A stretch of DNA of 64,000 nucleotides, taken from NCBI GenBank assembly GCA_033807695.1, contig CM066306.1:496001-560000 (forward strand). Direction: 5' to 3'. This DNA is from Daedaleopsis sinensis (lineage: Eukaryota; Basidiomycota; Agaricomycetes; Polyporales; Polyporaceae). The translations under genes and the position numbers were made by a program. The notes under the pieces are model-generated. The model worked only from the letters and a program-made list of their open reading frames with translations, had not been told where the DNA came from and made no database searches. Shown one piece after another: positions 10,331 to 21,607 of the stretch. The first letter of the stretch is position 1. Each line of letters opens with the position of its first letter.

Positions 10331-13300
10331 TCACCATACAAGGTCTTGGACATTTCCGGACCCGCCACCAGTACCTGTTTCTTCTGCCTCAGCATCCTCC
10401 GGGTTGTCGTCGTCTGACACCGCCGCTGTAGTGAAAATTGTGCGGGCATGTGCGTTGCTCCGGTCAATGATGCCCCACGAGCGGCGAGATCGTACTCGTC
10501 CGACGACAGCTTGCACCGCGTTGAGGTCAACAATGGTCTCTGCCAGATACTGGTCATACAAAGTGAGGGTCTCAGCAGCGTTCTTTCTGTGGGTCTTGCA
10601 TGGGGTGATGAGTGCGAGGAGAAGGATGGTGCCACCGTGCTTCTTCCAGCATGGTTGTGTTGGATCCAGGTCGAGTTGGAGGATGGCTAGTAGTCTGCCA
10701 TAATGTACTTCGACTGTGCCTTGCTCGACCGACTCGTACTTTGCGCAGCAGGGAGTAAGCATCTGGGTTAGTGGGCTGGGAGAGGCATAACCACTCACTC
10801 TAACATATGAAGAATCTCGTTCATGTGCACCCATCCTTTCTCGTGACCCGAGCATGGCACGAATGCTGTCACCGCCATGGCCGATACGCACCTTTCCCCA
10901 TGCAGGGATGATGTCCGGGAGAGCCTTCTGTATAATTGAACGCTTTCCTCCAACGACACCTACAAGGTGTTTTGCAATGGCCCTCCGGTAGGTTGAACAT
11001 GGTGTGTAGGTCGTTAGGCACGGGCCATGCAGATAGCTGAGAGGGTCTGTAAAGTCTATCAGTAGAAAAACGAAACAAGAGATTGACCTGTACTCACAAC
11101 CAGGTAGAACAACCTCACGATCGGTTGGTCCTGATCGATCTGCTCGACTATGATAGCCTAGCTCATGTTCTACATCGTACTTGGCTGAAAGATGTGCCGC
11201 GTGTGCAATGTTGGTGACACGGCGGTCGAGGTTGGTCCAAGGGCTCGAGCGTGACATGAGTGCACGATGAAGCTTCCCACAGAAACGTTCCATGAAGAAC
11301 GTCCAAGTCGTCCAAGAAGGGCCGGCATAGAGTATGTCGTCGACGATGTGAAGAAGTCCGTGCACCACGAGCAGGCAGGTGGAGAGTCGATTGGTGTCGT
11401 ATTGGTAGTAGTACTTCTCGTACTGCTCGACCCACAGGATAATGTCGTTCTTGAGCTCTACCAGAGTGGTGCGAGTGACCTCAAATTGAAGTGTGGTGCG
11501 AATGATTTCGATGAAGGCGAGCATATGCTTGTAGTACTTTTCGTTCTGAAAGCGACCTCGAAGGACGATAGGAGCGATGTGGACAAACCAGAAGGCCCAG
11601 ATCTCGGCCGTCCATTTGTCACGTCCAGTTATAAGATCCGGAATAGAATCGACAAAGGAGGAAGGGATGGTCTTGACAGCGTCACGGGTCTCCTGCGCTA
11701 TCTCCTGCCACACCAGCTCCGGGATGATGAAGTTACCAGTGCCATCGTCTAGCCCCTTGAATCGACCCATCCAGAGAGTGACGAGGTTGGGAATGTTGTT
11801 CTCACAGATGAGATGCATCCAGTCCCAAGGAAAAGACCGTGCGTAATCGAGACAGGATTGGACACGATATCCGATAGCAGGACCGATGTTGTGCAATTGT
11901 TTGCTCCTGATCCCATAGTGCTGACCGAGACGATCCCGATATGTGACTCCTGAGGTGCCCAACAGCTGCTGGATCTGGTCAAGGGTCTCTTCGTGTGTGC
12001 GGAGAGGAAGGGAGGTCGGATCCCATTTATTTGGGGGCTGTCCTTGTCTATGTGGATGGGTTAAAGGGATATAGTAGTTCGTCATCCCTGGAATCCGCGT
12101 CCCCCGGATTAGGCACGAGCGACAAGGAACGAGAGCGTTGACACCGCGAATATTGAGCATTTTCTGAATAGCTATGATGTCGCCAAGGCAGTGAATACAG
12201 TATCCATGCAGCAGAAAGTGCTTTCGGCTGAGACAGTCGTAAGTGGAGACTCCATGAGCGAGCTGTGCACATTCGTCCTCAAAAGGGACCAGAAATGTCT
12301 TGATCCGCTTCGGCTGCTTTGGTCCTCCTATGACTCCGAGGCAGATTAGATGCTCCAGATGGGTGCGGATGTCGGGCGGAAGATTGTAGTTCAAGAGGAG
12401 GATGGGAGTAGCTGAGGGTCCTGATCGGTTTCGCTTGAACAACAGATAGGAATCTGTGCAGAGGGCAAAGGCGATGTCACGAGGGTCCGAGAAATGGCGG
12501 TGTCCAAGCTCGACGTCGTCCACAACCACCCGTGTCTGACGAAGATTTGTATAATGTCCGCAACTAAAAATGTCACTAATGATGTCTGCATCATTTCTGA
12601 AGGTAGCACGGTAGCGGAGGAGGTGAGAGAGGGTGGGTGACTGGTAGAGTGCTTGCAGAAAGGGAATGAGAGGAAGGTAGCAAAAGTATCGCTGCGGGAG
12701 TCCTGATGGGGTGTAACGGGGCTCTTGGCACTCCGGGCATGTATGTACCTCAGCTAAGTCGGCCAAGTAGCACACACACGAGTTGATACAGCACTCGTAC
12801 CAGACAGGTTTGACTCCGGAAAGCTTGATGATACGGTGCAGAATGACCCAGTCGCTATTCAGATGCAACCGGCGCCGGAAGGCATCTCGGAACTTGTCGT
12901 AGGTGGCTCGAGAGACATTGGCAAGAAATCGTAGGCGGAAAGCGCAGATATTATCGCGATCTTCTTCCGTCAGAATCAGATTGCCTATAATTATGGTGAC
13001 ACAAGTCAATCAAAGGTGATCGACCCTTGCATGAAGACTTACGAGAGTCGTGGCGGGTAGCTTCAGCGTCATCATCCAACCTCTGAGCGAGCTCCTGGCC
13101 TAGGTCTTCTATGAAGTGTTGGCGATCCTCCTCGGTGTCCTCGGCATCACAACCTTCAAACATGAGTGGGACTGAGAGAAACTCCAGGCCCCGAGGAGAC
13201 GAAGCATGGGCAGAGCCTGCCAGAGTCCTCCGACTCGGAGTCGAGCCCTCCAAGTCAGACTCATAGGTAGCCGAATCTGATCGCTGCTCTTGCACCATTT

Positions 13301-13660
13301 CCTCGTCGCTCAGATCCGAGTGGGTTTGTTGCTCCGGGGAAACATACATGGATATGTCATTGGCAGTAGTAGAAGACCGGGAAGATCTGTGGTCTAAATT
13401 CAGCATGATGTACGGTTTACAGTTCCGAGTAATGCTCAGGAAGAGACTTACATAGAGCGGTGTGTGACAGAGTCCATGTCAGCAGTGTAGTAGCCTGTCG
13501 AGCTCTCATTCTCATCTGACACAGTGCTCGATGGTGCATAAATGTGTTTGTTCTCCTCCCGGACGCGCTTATAGTGTTTACACCTAGTGCGATATTTGAG
13601 GGTTTTTCCGCACGTCTTGGTACAGTGACACCTCCGGAAGCCTTGCGTTCTTCGAGCCAT
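10331..13660 (-). CDS. tnp2: Tnp2-family (CACTA/EnSpm-type) transposase
   Basis: Read on the minus strand from MARRTQGFRRC at 13660. The first exon carries a Cys/His-rich start (CHCTKTCGK...RCKHYKR). After an intron the protein continues with MLNLDHRSSRSS at 13406 and an acidic linker, then the main body from about 12985. The body matches the Tnp2 domain (PF02992) in layout: a CPECQEPRY zinc-like motif, YCIHCLGDIIAIQKM, PCRSCLIRG, and the diagnostic DWMHLICENNIPNLVTLW segment. The long open frame runs to a stop at 10331 and includes at least two probable short retained introns (near 11060-11097 and 10763-10800). Estimated size is about 1,000 residues. No disabling mutation was seen. It faces away from the accessory gene across a 256-bp shared promoter. 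Confidence 0.85.
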
Positions 13661-13916
13661 GGGGTCCACTAGATAGAGAGCATGAATTAGCTTTCGCCGC
13701 AGTATGTGTTTGTCTAAAACAGCTAGAACAACGCACAAATTCAGTTGTGGCTTGGGATAAGTTTCGAGAGCCGGCGTCTAGGTTGCCAAAAAGAGAGTAG
13801 CAGCCGCCGAACATAGGATTTCAACTTGGTGTCCACTCTCCGTTCTCTAATCCGACCCCCTCATACTCCGAGCTTCTCTTGTTATTTCATTTTCTGATAC
13901 CATCTCATTCCCGACC
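13661..13916. promoter_or_regulatory. Divergent promoter region between transposase and accessory gene
   Basis: 256 bp separate the two start codons. It is C/T-rich towards 13917. No clear TATA box was seen, and function is inferred from position only. Confidence 0.45.
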
Positions 13917-16700
13917 ATGTCCAGGAACAAGAAATCCAAGCAGTCCAAGCATAACCGTTCGAACAAGAAGAAGAAAGCTCTCAAGCTTATTCCGAAACCG
14001 TCTGGTGCATGTGGACGATCTGGGGGCTCCGGTTATAATCTGCAGGACAAGATGGGCCTTGCTGATAATAAAGATGTGTATCTCAAGATGTTGGTATGTT
14101 ATACAATTACTCTGTGGTCATATTAAGATATGTGCCAACTATTTCCTGCTCAAACTGCAGCACCGAGTCCACAAGCTCACTGCTAAGTTCCTGGATACGA
14201 CTCTGAGCTCTCGCAACCAGGTTCAAAATGATATTGCAGTCATATGTGCTATGGTATGTGACTTACTATGCCACATATATGCTAATAAACATGTGTGACT
14301 GACTATCCCATACATATCAGATGCAGAAACAGTTTGTGTCATTGGAGAGCTTTCGGGACACTTGGCCCATTCGTGACATGATCAAGCAGTATTTGAACAA
14401 TGCTAAGGATAGGGTCAAGACTGCACGAAAGAAGCTAGGCGGGCGGGTAGACGAGGCTGGAGATCAAGAGAATGTTGCCGCCGAGGACAAGCCAATCACA
14501 TGGGATGTCTCATCATTGCTTGAATTCTCCTCAGACGATGAGGACACCCCCGAAGACTCATCAGATGATGATGCTGAGCCAGGGGAGGTGGCGGACAAGG
14601 TGGAGGACAAGGAGTCCTCTAGCGAGGATGAGGAGGAGGAGGAGGAGCGCGAACCCACGCAACCTACCAAGAGAACACATGGTGGAACAGGTCAGTTCCG
14701 CAGTGTTCATGGCAGAGTGGGAACACCAGGCGACGGTAAGTCGCTAGTCCGAATACATACCCCGGTGTCGTGTAATCAACAATGTGCGTAGCCCTCAAGG
14801 CACCTTTGAGTCCCGGTCATGGAGACAACAAGGCGATTGTGCTCAGGGTACCTCTGCCGCAAAACCGTAAGGCAGACCGAGTAGGACAGGACGAAGCACT
14901 GTCACAGGACCCGGGGACCGGAGAAGGTGACATGGCTACCGAGCAGTCAGCGCGCAAGGTATGCTGCATGTAGACGGTATCCACTCACAAAACCGGACTC
15001 ACTATTGATTCAGCAGACACACATTACCGGTTGGGTGAGTAAATCAAGGACGGTTACCCTGGCTGCGCCGACTCCTAGTATTAACTAAACCCCGTATCAT
15101 CAGCCTTCTCCGATGCGGATTCGGTCGCGGACCCCACAGATTCCTGGACCATCCATACATGCTCCGATCCATGATGACCTTGCCGATCCTGAATGGGATG
15201 CATTGATGCGGGAGATATCAGACTCAGCTGACGACGCCAAAGAATTTGATCCTGACACGACTCTATGCCCTCAAATGGGCTGTTCTGATATCATTCCCAA
15301 AGATCTCGAAGGCAGCGAATGTGCTCCACTGGTTAAGTATATCCATCTACGCAAGGTCGGACTGGAGAAGGGGAAGATCAACGATCGGCAGGCGCGCATG
15401 CTCAACGTTGAGATATGCAACACGATCACGGCACTCGCATCAATCCGTGAGGCCCAGGACCAAGGATGGCCACAGAAGTTCGACCCAGTTGTTCTATCTC
15501 AGCATGTGCAAGACCTGTCCTCGACTCTCACGTCGGTCCTTCGACTTCCTCACAAGTCTCTCACCTGGAAGAAGATCTCCAGCCTTATGAGCATGAGTGC
15601 CGTTGCCCGGCTGTATGCTGACAGTCAAGCGAGCATCGAGCTAGCAGACATTGCAAAGGTCATTCGGGTTGGCTAGTAAGTACACCCGTCTCTCATATGT
15701 ATTGCCGCACTCATATTGCATTTCAGCTACGGCGAACAGGGGGAATCCATCATCGAGAGCGCCCTTGATGTTGAGTTTCCAGATTGGGATCTCGAGCCTT
15801 ACTCCGAGGCGTTCACCCCCCTTATTCCTCGTGCTTTTCGGCGTCTTATACTCGTCCCAGAAATGGCCGCCAGGTTGATAGCTCAAGCCCTTGATGTAAA
15901 CTACGCCCAAGGCTACGCCATCATGAACGCTAGCTCCGCGTGGGGCTATGCACGCTTCCCTTTGGACGACTCAGAGGAGCAGGACAATGCAGACGCTAGG
16001 CTTGCCAGCCATGTCGTCCACCACAACCGAATCAAGTTCCGTGAACTCCGGGCACGTCATCATTCGTCATTGTACATCTCGATTGCTCTCATATGCTGAC
16101 ATCTTAAACGCAGGGTACCCACGACGCTGAGCAACTTCGCAAGTTGGCTCTTGTGACTCGGGCTGTTCAGGAACCCCCGGCGGCGAGGGCCCCCGCAAAG
16201 CCCTTGAGCACGTCGGCCCGTCATGCATACAAGCCGCCAACTTCAGTCTCAGCCACTGCTCGCCAGACGCGTGCGAAGACTCGAGCCTCCGGACTTGGAG
16301 CAGGGACGTCAACTCCGGTAAGTCATCACGATGATTATGACAGGTAGCGTGTTTATTAACGACATATTCCACAGAATGACATCGACACCAGCAACCCCAA
16401 CCTCGAACCTGCTGGCGTTGATGGGGTTTCTGGCGCGGAGTCATCTAGTCATCAAAGCAATGCGAAGACAGACTCTTCGGCCGGAAAGTCAAGCTCAGGT
16501 GGCAAGAAGGCCGCCCGCATGCTCACCACTGCTGACTTCCCTCCGGTATGTACACCCCCATCCGCCATTCCCCGCAATGTGTGCAAAGTTGACGACATGC
16601 CCCACGGCATTGGTAGCCTGCACCGCCCAAATCGGGGAAGAGAAAGGCGCAAGGTTCCCCTCAGGCACCATCCAAACGTAAACAACTCTCTCAGCACTGA
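13917..16700 (+). CDS. Accessory protein of the CMC element (unknown family; candidate TnpA-like partner)
   Basis: A multi-exon gene with clean splice sites: 13917-14093, 14161-14253, 14321-14734 and further exons to about 16700. The N-terminus is lysine-rich (MSRNKKSKQSKHN). Next comes a helical region with LKMLHRVHKLTAKFLD and QKQFVSLESFRDTWPIRDMI, and then a long acidic tract (SSDDEDTPEDSSDDD, EEEEE). A globular part follows around 15250-16050 (IHLRKVGLEKGKINDRQARM, LIAQALDVNYAQGYAIMNAS) and then a basic Ser/Pro-rich tail ending in KSGKRKAQG. It is unrelated to known transposases that I recognise. Position and divergent orientation suggest a role like TnpA of plant EnSpm, which binds subterminal repeats. 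That role is an inference. The last exon border is uncertain, and Ser/Thr-rich frames continue to about 17100. Confidence 0.6.
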
Positions 16701-18778
16701 ACGCAGACCCGCCGTATGCCGGTCATCAAATCAAAGGTAGTCAAGTCTAAGAATCCACATACCATCGCTGTACGCACTCCCTGATATTCTTGCGGACAGC
16801 TCCCGATGCATTGAACCTAGGAACCCAGTCTGTCACACGTGCAACACCAAATGCCCAACTTGAACCTGCTACTAGTCGACTCGCAAACGCTGAATCATCT
16901 GCTAGTACTCTGGTCCGACAAAGAGCTGTCTCGTTTCCTCCTATCTGCCAGTGCGAGAGACTATTGCACTCTTCTCCTCTGCTACTGTAACTCCTGCTGT
17001 AACTCAAGTTTCTTCGACTCCACACCGTTGCGGCATACCTCAAACTCCTCCGACTCGACTCCGGCGGCCCTGCCCGCTCCGTCTACTTCAAAGTGTTGCT
17101 GTTCGCCGCTGCTAATGACTGTCTCCGCAAGCCTCTACTACTGGTACTAGCATGCAGACCCCCGTGTATTCAGAATCACATGTATGATATCCATTGCAAG
17201 AGACGCGTCAATTCAATTGTGTATTGAAACTGTAACCATGGCGGGGACACTGACTCGCATCGTGAGCTACGACCACTGGACGACCAGACTCGTCACACTC
17301 CCCACCCTTGGAAACCATGCGGCTATGAGCCCAAGTGCACATATCAGTCAATCACCTGTAGGCTAGACTGTATAGTCTTCTCTGCAGTGCACAGTGCATA
17401 CAGGATGCTCGCGATAGGCCCTTATGCATTCGCTTGTAAATGAGTGTGACTCCAGTAAAGTCACAGTAGTTACTATTTAGTCACAAGGAGTGGAGCGGAA
17501 TAAGCGCCAAGAACCTTGTCTCTTACCACCACCATCCCGCCCACATCCATCTCTCTCTCTCTCTTCTCTCCCTTCTCTTCCTTCCCTCAAATCAAGGTCA
17601 TTCTACGCATATGAAGCCCGTGAGCAGGCGATACGACAAATATGCGAAGTTTTCAGGGCCAGAGAGCAGGTGAGAACTACAACATTGCGCATATAGTCAG
17701 TGCCTGTCGAGATCAGCCTGTGGTTTAGAGCAACAACCTCATCTCGACCTATCGCAAGCCCCTCAACATGGTTATGAATGTGTCTCTCAACCAGGTACGT
17801 CCAAGCCTTCGATATGCGACTGGGAAGTACCATCCACTGACTATATGCGGTGTTAGGTCACACTTCCCTCAGGACCACTGTCTTCATCAGCAGCGCGTCG
17901 AACCGACATGCAATAGGGACGAAACCAGGGTGCCATGCTTCTCAACGGAGGGCCTACCAGCCTGAGATATGAAGATGGTACGAGCACTACTACTGCGTGT
18001 TTTCTCAACTAACCCGAGGCAAGGCACTTCTTCAATAGTCAGGGTGGTCTCAGAAGGTATGTCAGACGACGAGCAGATTGAGGATCATCATGATGCTGGC
18101 GGAAGAGCTTGCAGCGTGCGGCAGAGGGTTCGTCTGTCTTGAGTAAAGGTGCGTGCCTCGTCACCCCAGATTGGACTACCAGAGATCAGCAGGGACAGCG
18201 ACAACGTCACTGTACAGGCAGCACCAGAAGTTTGGGTTCGTGCTCACGACACAGGTGCACGCCAGCTACATCCATGTGCATTTTCCTCGCACTCATTGCT
18301 ATCTGCTCACAGCAGGCAACTACCCATGCCAACCGTCTCGACACCAATCGCTCCAAGACCTGGGTCACTCCCGACAAAGGGCACAGGGGGATACCAGATG
18401 GTGCATGTGCGGGGACTGCGTGGACTTCAAGCAGCATAAGAGTAGGGGCCGTATCATATCAGTTGTGAGTTGTATTCATCTTTCATCTCTACCAATCTGC
18501 CGGAGCTTGTGTGGCCATCGCCACCTTTGAGCTCGTATCCAGTCGCCGTCCTCGTCGACATCACGATGCTGGCATGAAACTTGTCAGGGTTTGAACGACT
18601 GAACCTGCTATCAGGTCGAGCAGGAAAACAGGTGCGCAGCGCAAAGACACTCTGACATTGTCTGACCTTTTCACAGGCACCCGGAGTCTTACGTCTCTGC
18701 ACACCTACAGAGAGCTCGAGTTCCCAATGAGCACGTGGCTCCCTGCTTACCATAATGACTCGCCAGGCCACATGAACA
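16701..18778 (+). other. Transposon interior with scattered possible exons
   Basis: A possible exon starts MKPVSRRYDKYAKFSG at 17611 and could splice to a segment encoding NNLISTYRKPLNMVMNVSLNQ (17730-17792). Another segment near 18395-18455 encodes a Cys pair, CMCGDC. Splice-like sites are frequent, but the frame cannot be followed with confidence. Either a third, decayed transposon gene or captured host fragments. Confidence 0.3.
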
Positions 18779-19409
18779 GTGGATATTGAACGATACCCTC
18801 ACGCTCACGCACGAACTCCAACAAGGCCCCTGCCTCGGCCTCGGGACTCTCTAGCACGGTCGCGATTCACTACGTCGGCACGTTTCTGGACAGCAGGAAA
18901 TTTGACTCGAGCAAGCATCGGTTCGTCATCGCGTCTGCTCTGCTGTCCGTACAACGCTGCTCACCCATCCTCCTCCTCCTCCTATAGTGGTACAGTGTTC
19001 AAGACCGAGATCGTCGTGAGCACGGTGTGACAAAGGTGTGTGGTGTGCACGCCGTGTGGGTCATTGCTGAGGGCGCCATCATCTCGCCATCAGGTGTTCC
19101 GCAAGTGTACTTGGACGAGAAGACTGTGCTCATTACGATACCGCACCATGTAAGTCGTCGATCCTACATATGTATACGCGCCCCACTTCCTCATCCTCTT
19201 GCCATTACCTCCTTCTTGCACTCTTCCCCTAGCACCGACTTCCCTTCGATCCCCCCTCAGGCTTCCCTTGTCACTCGCTGTGTCGATGCACACTGATTGG
19301 GCCCTATCTGTTCCCTGCAGGTATACGGTCACTGCGGTGCGCGGTGCTTCCCACTGGTCATCCTAATAATTCTATGCTCAAGTTCGACTCGTTGCTGAAC
19401 ATCGACTGA
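18779..19409 (+). pseudogene. FPR1: Decayed FKBP12-type peptidyl-prolyl isomerase gene captured in the transposon
   Basis: The fragments line up in order with FKBP12 (the FK506/rapamycin-binding prolyl isomerase). VDIER at 18779 matches the N-terminal strand. TVAIHYVGTFLDSRKFDSS at 18856-18914 matches the TIHYTGTL..G.KFDSS core. After an intron (18921-18986), GTVFKTEI follows. Then GVPQVYLDEKTVLITIPHH at 19092-19149 and, after a second intron (19150-19320), VYGHCGARCFPLVI and finally NNSMLKFDSLLNID with TGA at 19407-19409. Reading frame shifts occur after the N-terminus and before NNSMLKF, and an in-frame TGA follows GTVFKTEIVVSTV. The WDEG part is lost. It therefore cannot encode a whole FKBP as it stands. 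Retained intron positions point to capture as genomic DNA rather than by reverse transcription. It lies wholly inside the transposon ends. Confidence 0.85.
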
Positions 19410-19799
19410 GCCATGTCGCTCAACCTCGAAGTTAGTGGACGACGCTCCACCCGCGGTCATCTGAGTCACGGCAAATGTGTCGCAGGCGTCCGGGGGTCGT
19501 TATACTGCTGGACGGTGCTCAGGCTGGTGAGTCATTTGTTCTATCCACCGATTGCTTGCCCTTTGCGAACACTCAAGTCGACCCGACTCGACTTCACGCT
19601 CTTCAAGCTCTCCCTCATCGGCAGCCCCGTCAGCCCCTACCCCCTCTACTTCCCTCACAAGGGTGTGACCCGGATTCATCGTGCGTCTTCTCCCTGTCTA
19701 TCTCTATACGTAGTGTCGAACAGCGTGTTGTTCGTTCGCCCACTGTGTACTACCTAGTTAGTATATAAATATATCTCTGCTTTCTATTTCCAGTATTCC
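19410..19799. other. Transposon interior between the FKBP remnant and the right subterminal region
   Basis: No recognised gene. Short frames are present with splice-like ends near 19530, but I see no domain. Confidence 0.35.
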
Positions 19800-20044
19800 T
19801 GCGAGCAAGCCAATCGATGCAGCAGAATTGACATTCACAAGCATTGTTCGACACAATGATTTTCATCGCCGGGCTTCATTGCTCTACACAATGGTAAGCA
19901 TCGCACTGCGCACTGAAAAATCAATGTAAAAGGGCCACATTCAGTGTTTCGCACATTGGTAGCTCCACTGTTCCCGACATTGTATATCATGTTATAGTGC
20001 ATTGAAAAGTGTAATGTTCGTTACAATGATATCAAGCGTAAATA
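19800..20044. repeat. Right subterminal repeat region of the CMC element
   Basis: At least nine CATTG/CAATG motifs occur in about 240 bp (for example GCATTGTTCGACACAATG near 19840 and TTACAATG near 20030), mirroring the left end. Confidence 0.7.
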
Positions 20045-20056
20045 CTTCCCGCAGTG
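20045..20056 (-). repeat. Right terminal inverted repeat of the CMC element
   Basis: CTTCCCGCAGTG, the exact inverse of 7856-7867. Confidence 0.9.
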
Positions 20057-20060
20057 TCGT
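20057..20060. repeat. Target site duplication TCGT, right copy
   Basis: Matches 7852-7855. The host frame resumes directly after it. Confidence 0.85.
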
Positions 20061-20579
20061 CGAGTTCGAGACGATCATCGCGACGGCGTACTACGCCATC
20101 CCGTTCTCCGTCGCTTCTGCGCTCCCCGCCGACTTCTCGCGCGATGCGGAGGACGTGGTAGTGTGGAAGGTGCAGGTCGAGCCTACAGAGTGGGCCCATG
20201 ACCCCGAGAACGGGGTCTTCGGCAATCCGTATCATCCGGTCACGCACCTTCTGTTCTACCTCGACGCGTTGGATCCCGAAGAAGTTATCAACGAGATGCT
20301 GACTATCTTCGAGGCACGCGAGTCGCCCGCCCCTGGGACTTTCTTTGTGCTGACGAGCCAGGAATATGTGATGTACCGCGAGGAGATCCGGTTCAGGTTG
20401 AGCAAGAAGCGTGTTGAGAGAATGCGGAAGAAGACGTGGGCGATGGTTGCGTATCGGAACGACGTTGGTATAATAGGTGAGTGACTCACGATGCGCCGTT
20501 TACTTCCGCTCAGTGATGCGCACGGCTTGTCGTTGTTAGCGACTTACCCAGAACCGATCACCTCATGGGTTCAACTGTG
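20061..20579 (+). pseudogene. DUF4470-family paralogue, right half after the transposon
   Basis: The frame resumes at EFETIIATAYYAIPFSVASA and continues through ALPADFSRDAEDVV, GTFFVLTSQEYVMYREE and RVERMRKKTWAMVAYRND, all closely matching the C-terminus of the two intact copies. A short intron begins at the GTGAGTG near 20477, and the last exon (about 20538-20579) encodes ATYPEPITSWVQL before TGA, equivalent to ATYPVPIASWVLRV in the paralogue. This half has no lesion of its own. Together with 7228-7855 it forms one gene remnant split by 12.2 kb. Confidence 0.85.
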
Positions 20580-20977
20580 AAAATCCGATCTTCCGGCACA
20601 GATCGCTGCAGTATATCAGCCATATCACCTATTTTCAAAAGCCGATAAAGCAAGCTGCTCCGAGTTGCTTATGAGAATGTAAAGCATACAGTGTAGATGC
20701 CGCATAGTTGTAAAGGGTAAAGGCAATATAATATTCCAGTGAACCTCAAACGGATTCCGAAGCCACGGTCTACACGCGAAGGCCAAGCCTATGCAACTTG
20801 CTGCTTTTCGACGGGCCTGCAGCAAGGGGGCTTCGCTAATGACGAGGAACAGTGAGCTATCAGTCAGAGTACCTGCCAATAGGTCGCGGCCCGTTCGCCT
20901 TTCATGTCAACCAGTTCTCTCAACATTCGCGCCACGTACATATACATTCCACCAGCCCGCAACAACCAACAAGATGA
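20580..20977. other. Intergenic between converging genes
   Basis: No gene recognised. It holds the 3' ends of the DUF4470 remnant and of the minus-strand membrane protein gene. Confidence 0.5.
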
Positions 20978-21607
20978 CTAGAAGATCGTATGGTAACGAC
21001 GGTAGTCATCCGCAGGCAGCACCACCTCCTCCGCCGTCGTATCTCCAAGCACGTACCACCGAATCGCACAGTACACGCCCCTCGCAAACACAGCCAGCGC
21101 CCCTGCGTGGAACGGGTCGATCACGCGCCGCTCCCCCGCCGCCGCCACCATGTATGAACCCGCGACGCACGTCAGGATGACAAGCACATGGACGGCCGCA
21201 TTCCGCATCCCAGCGTGCGGGACAAGCCGCTTGCGCAGGTCGTTCGCAGGCGCGAAGCTCGCGGCAGCGACGCACTGCTCGCGGCGCATGTAGACCGGGA
21301 TGGCGAAGCACGCGAGCCGGACGGGGATCGTGATGACGCATGCGGCGACGCCGACGTCGAGCGACGCGCGGTACGACGCGTGGGCGAAGTCGCCGCTCGG
21401 GTCGAAGCCGGGGATGATGCGTGCGACGACCGAGAGGAGGACGTGCAGGAAGAGGATGTAGAAGGAGTTCTCGAGGCCCTGCCGCGAGAGCTGGCTCGCC
21501 TTCAGGAGGGACGGCATGACGAAGGAGAACTGCTCCACGTAGTGAGGCGGGGGGATGCGCGGGAGAGACGGGGGATAGCGAGGGGAGGGGTTCGTAGCGT
21601 GGTCCAT
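20978..21607 (-). CDS. Small multi-pass membrane protein, unknown family
   Basis: An intronless 209-residue frame. I chose the ATG at 21607 (MDHATNPSPRYPPS) because the 85 residues upstream in the same frame look like leader sequence with poor codon use. The N-terminal 35 residues are polar and proline-rich. Hydrophobic segments follow at roughly residues 50-70 (YILFLHVLLSVVARI), 85-108 (VGVAACVITIPVRLACFAI), 135-158 (AAVHVLVILTCVAGSYMVAA) and 165-185. A polar tail ends DDYRRYHTIF. Four membrane spans are predicted by eye. No family is recognised, and the role is unknown. Confidence 0.6.
   Translation of the reverse strand: MDHATNPSPRYPPSLPRIPPPHYVEQFSFVMPSLLKASQLSRQGLENSFYILFLHVLLSVVARIIPGFDPSGDFAHASYRASLDVGVAACVITIPVRLACFAIPVYMRREQCVAAASFAPANDLRKRLVPHAGMRNAAVHVLVILTCVAGSYMVAAAGERRVIDPFHAGALAVFARGVYCAIRWYVLGDTTAEEVVLPADDYRRYHTIF

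Larger units (their letters stand above)
7856..20056. mobile_element. 12.2-kb CACTA-like (CMC/EnSpm superfamily) DNA transposon
   Basis: Both ends carry the perfect 12-bp inverted repeat CACTGCGGGAAG, flanked by a 4-bp TCGT duplication. Subterminal regions at both ends are packed with short CATTG/ACAATG motifs, as expected for CACTA elements, where the transposase-complex proteins bind. Inside are a Tnp2-type transposase (minus strand, 10331-13660), a divergently transcribed accessory gene (plus strand, 13917-16700) and a decayed FKBP12 gene (18779-19409). CACTA elements usually make 3-bp duplications, but other CMC members make 2-4 bp. The exact ends are confirmed by interruption of a gene whose intact paralogues lie in the same window. 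Clean ends suggest a fairly recent insertion. Confidence 0.9.
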
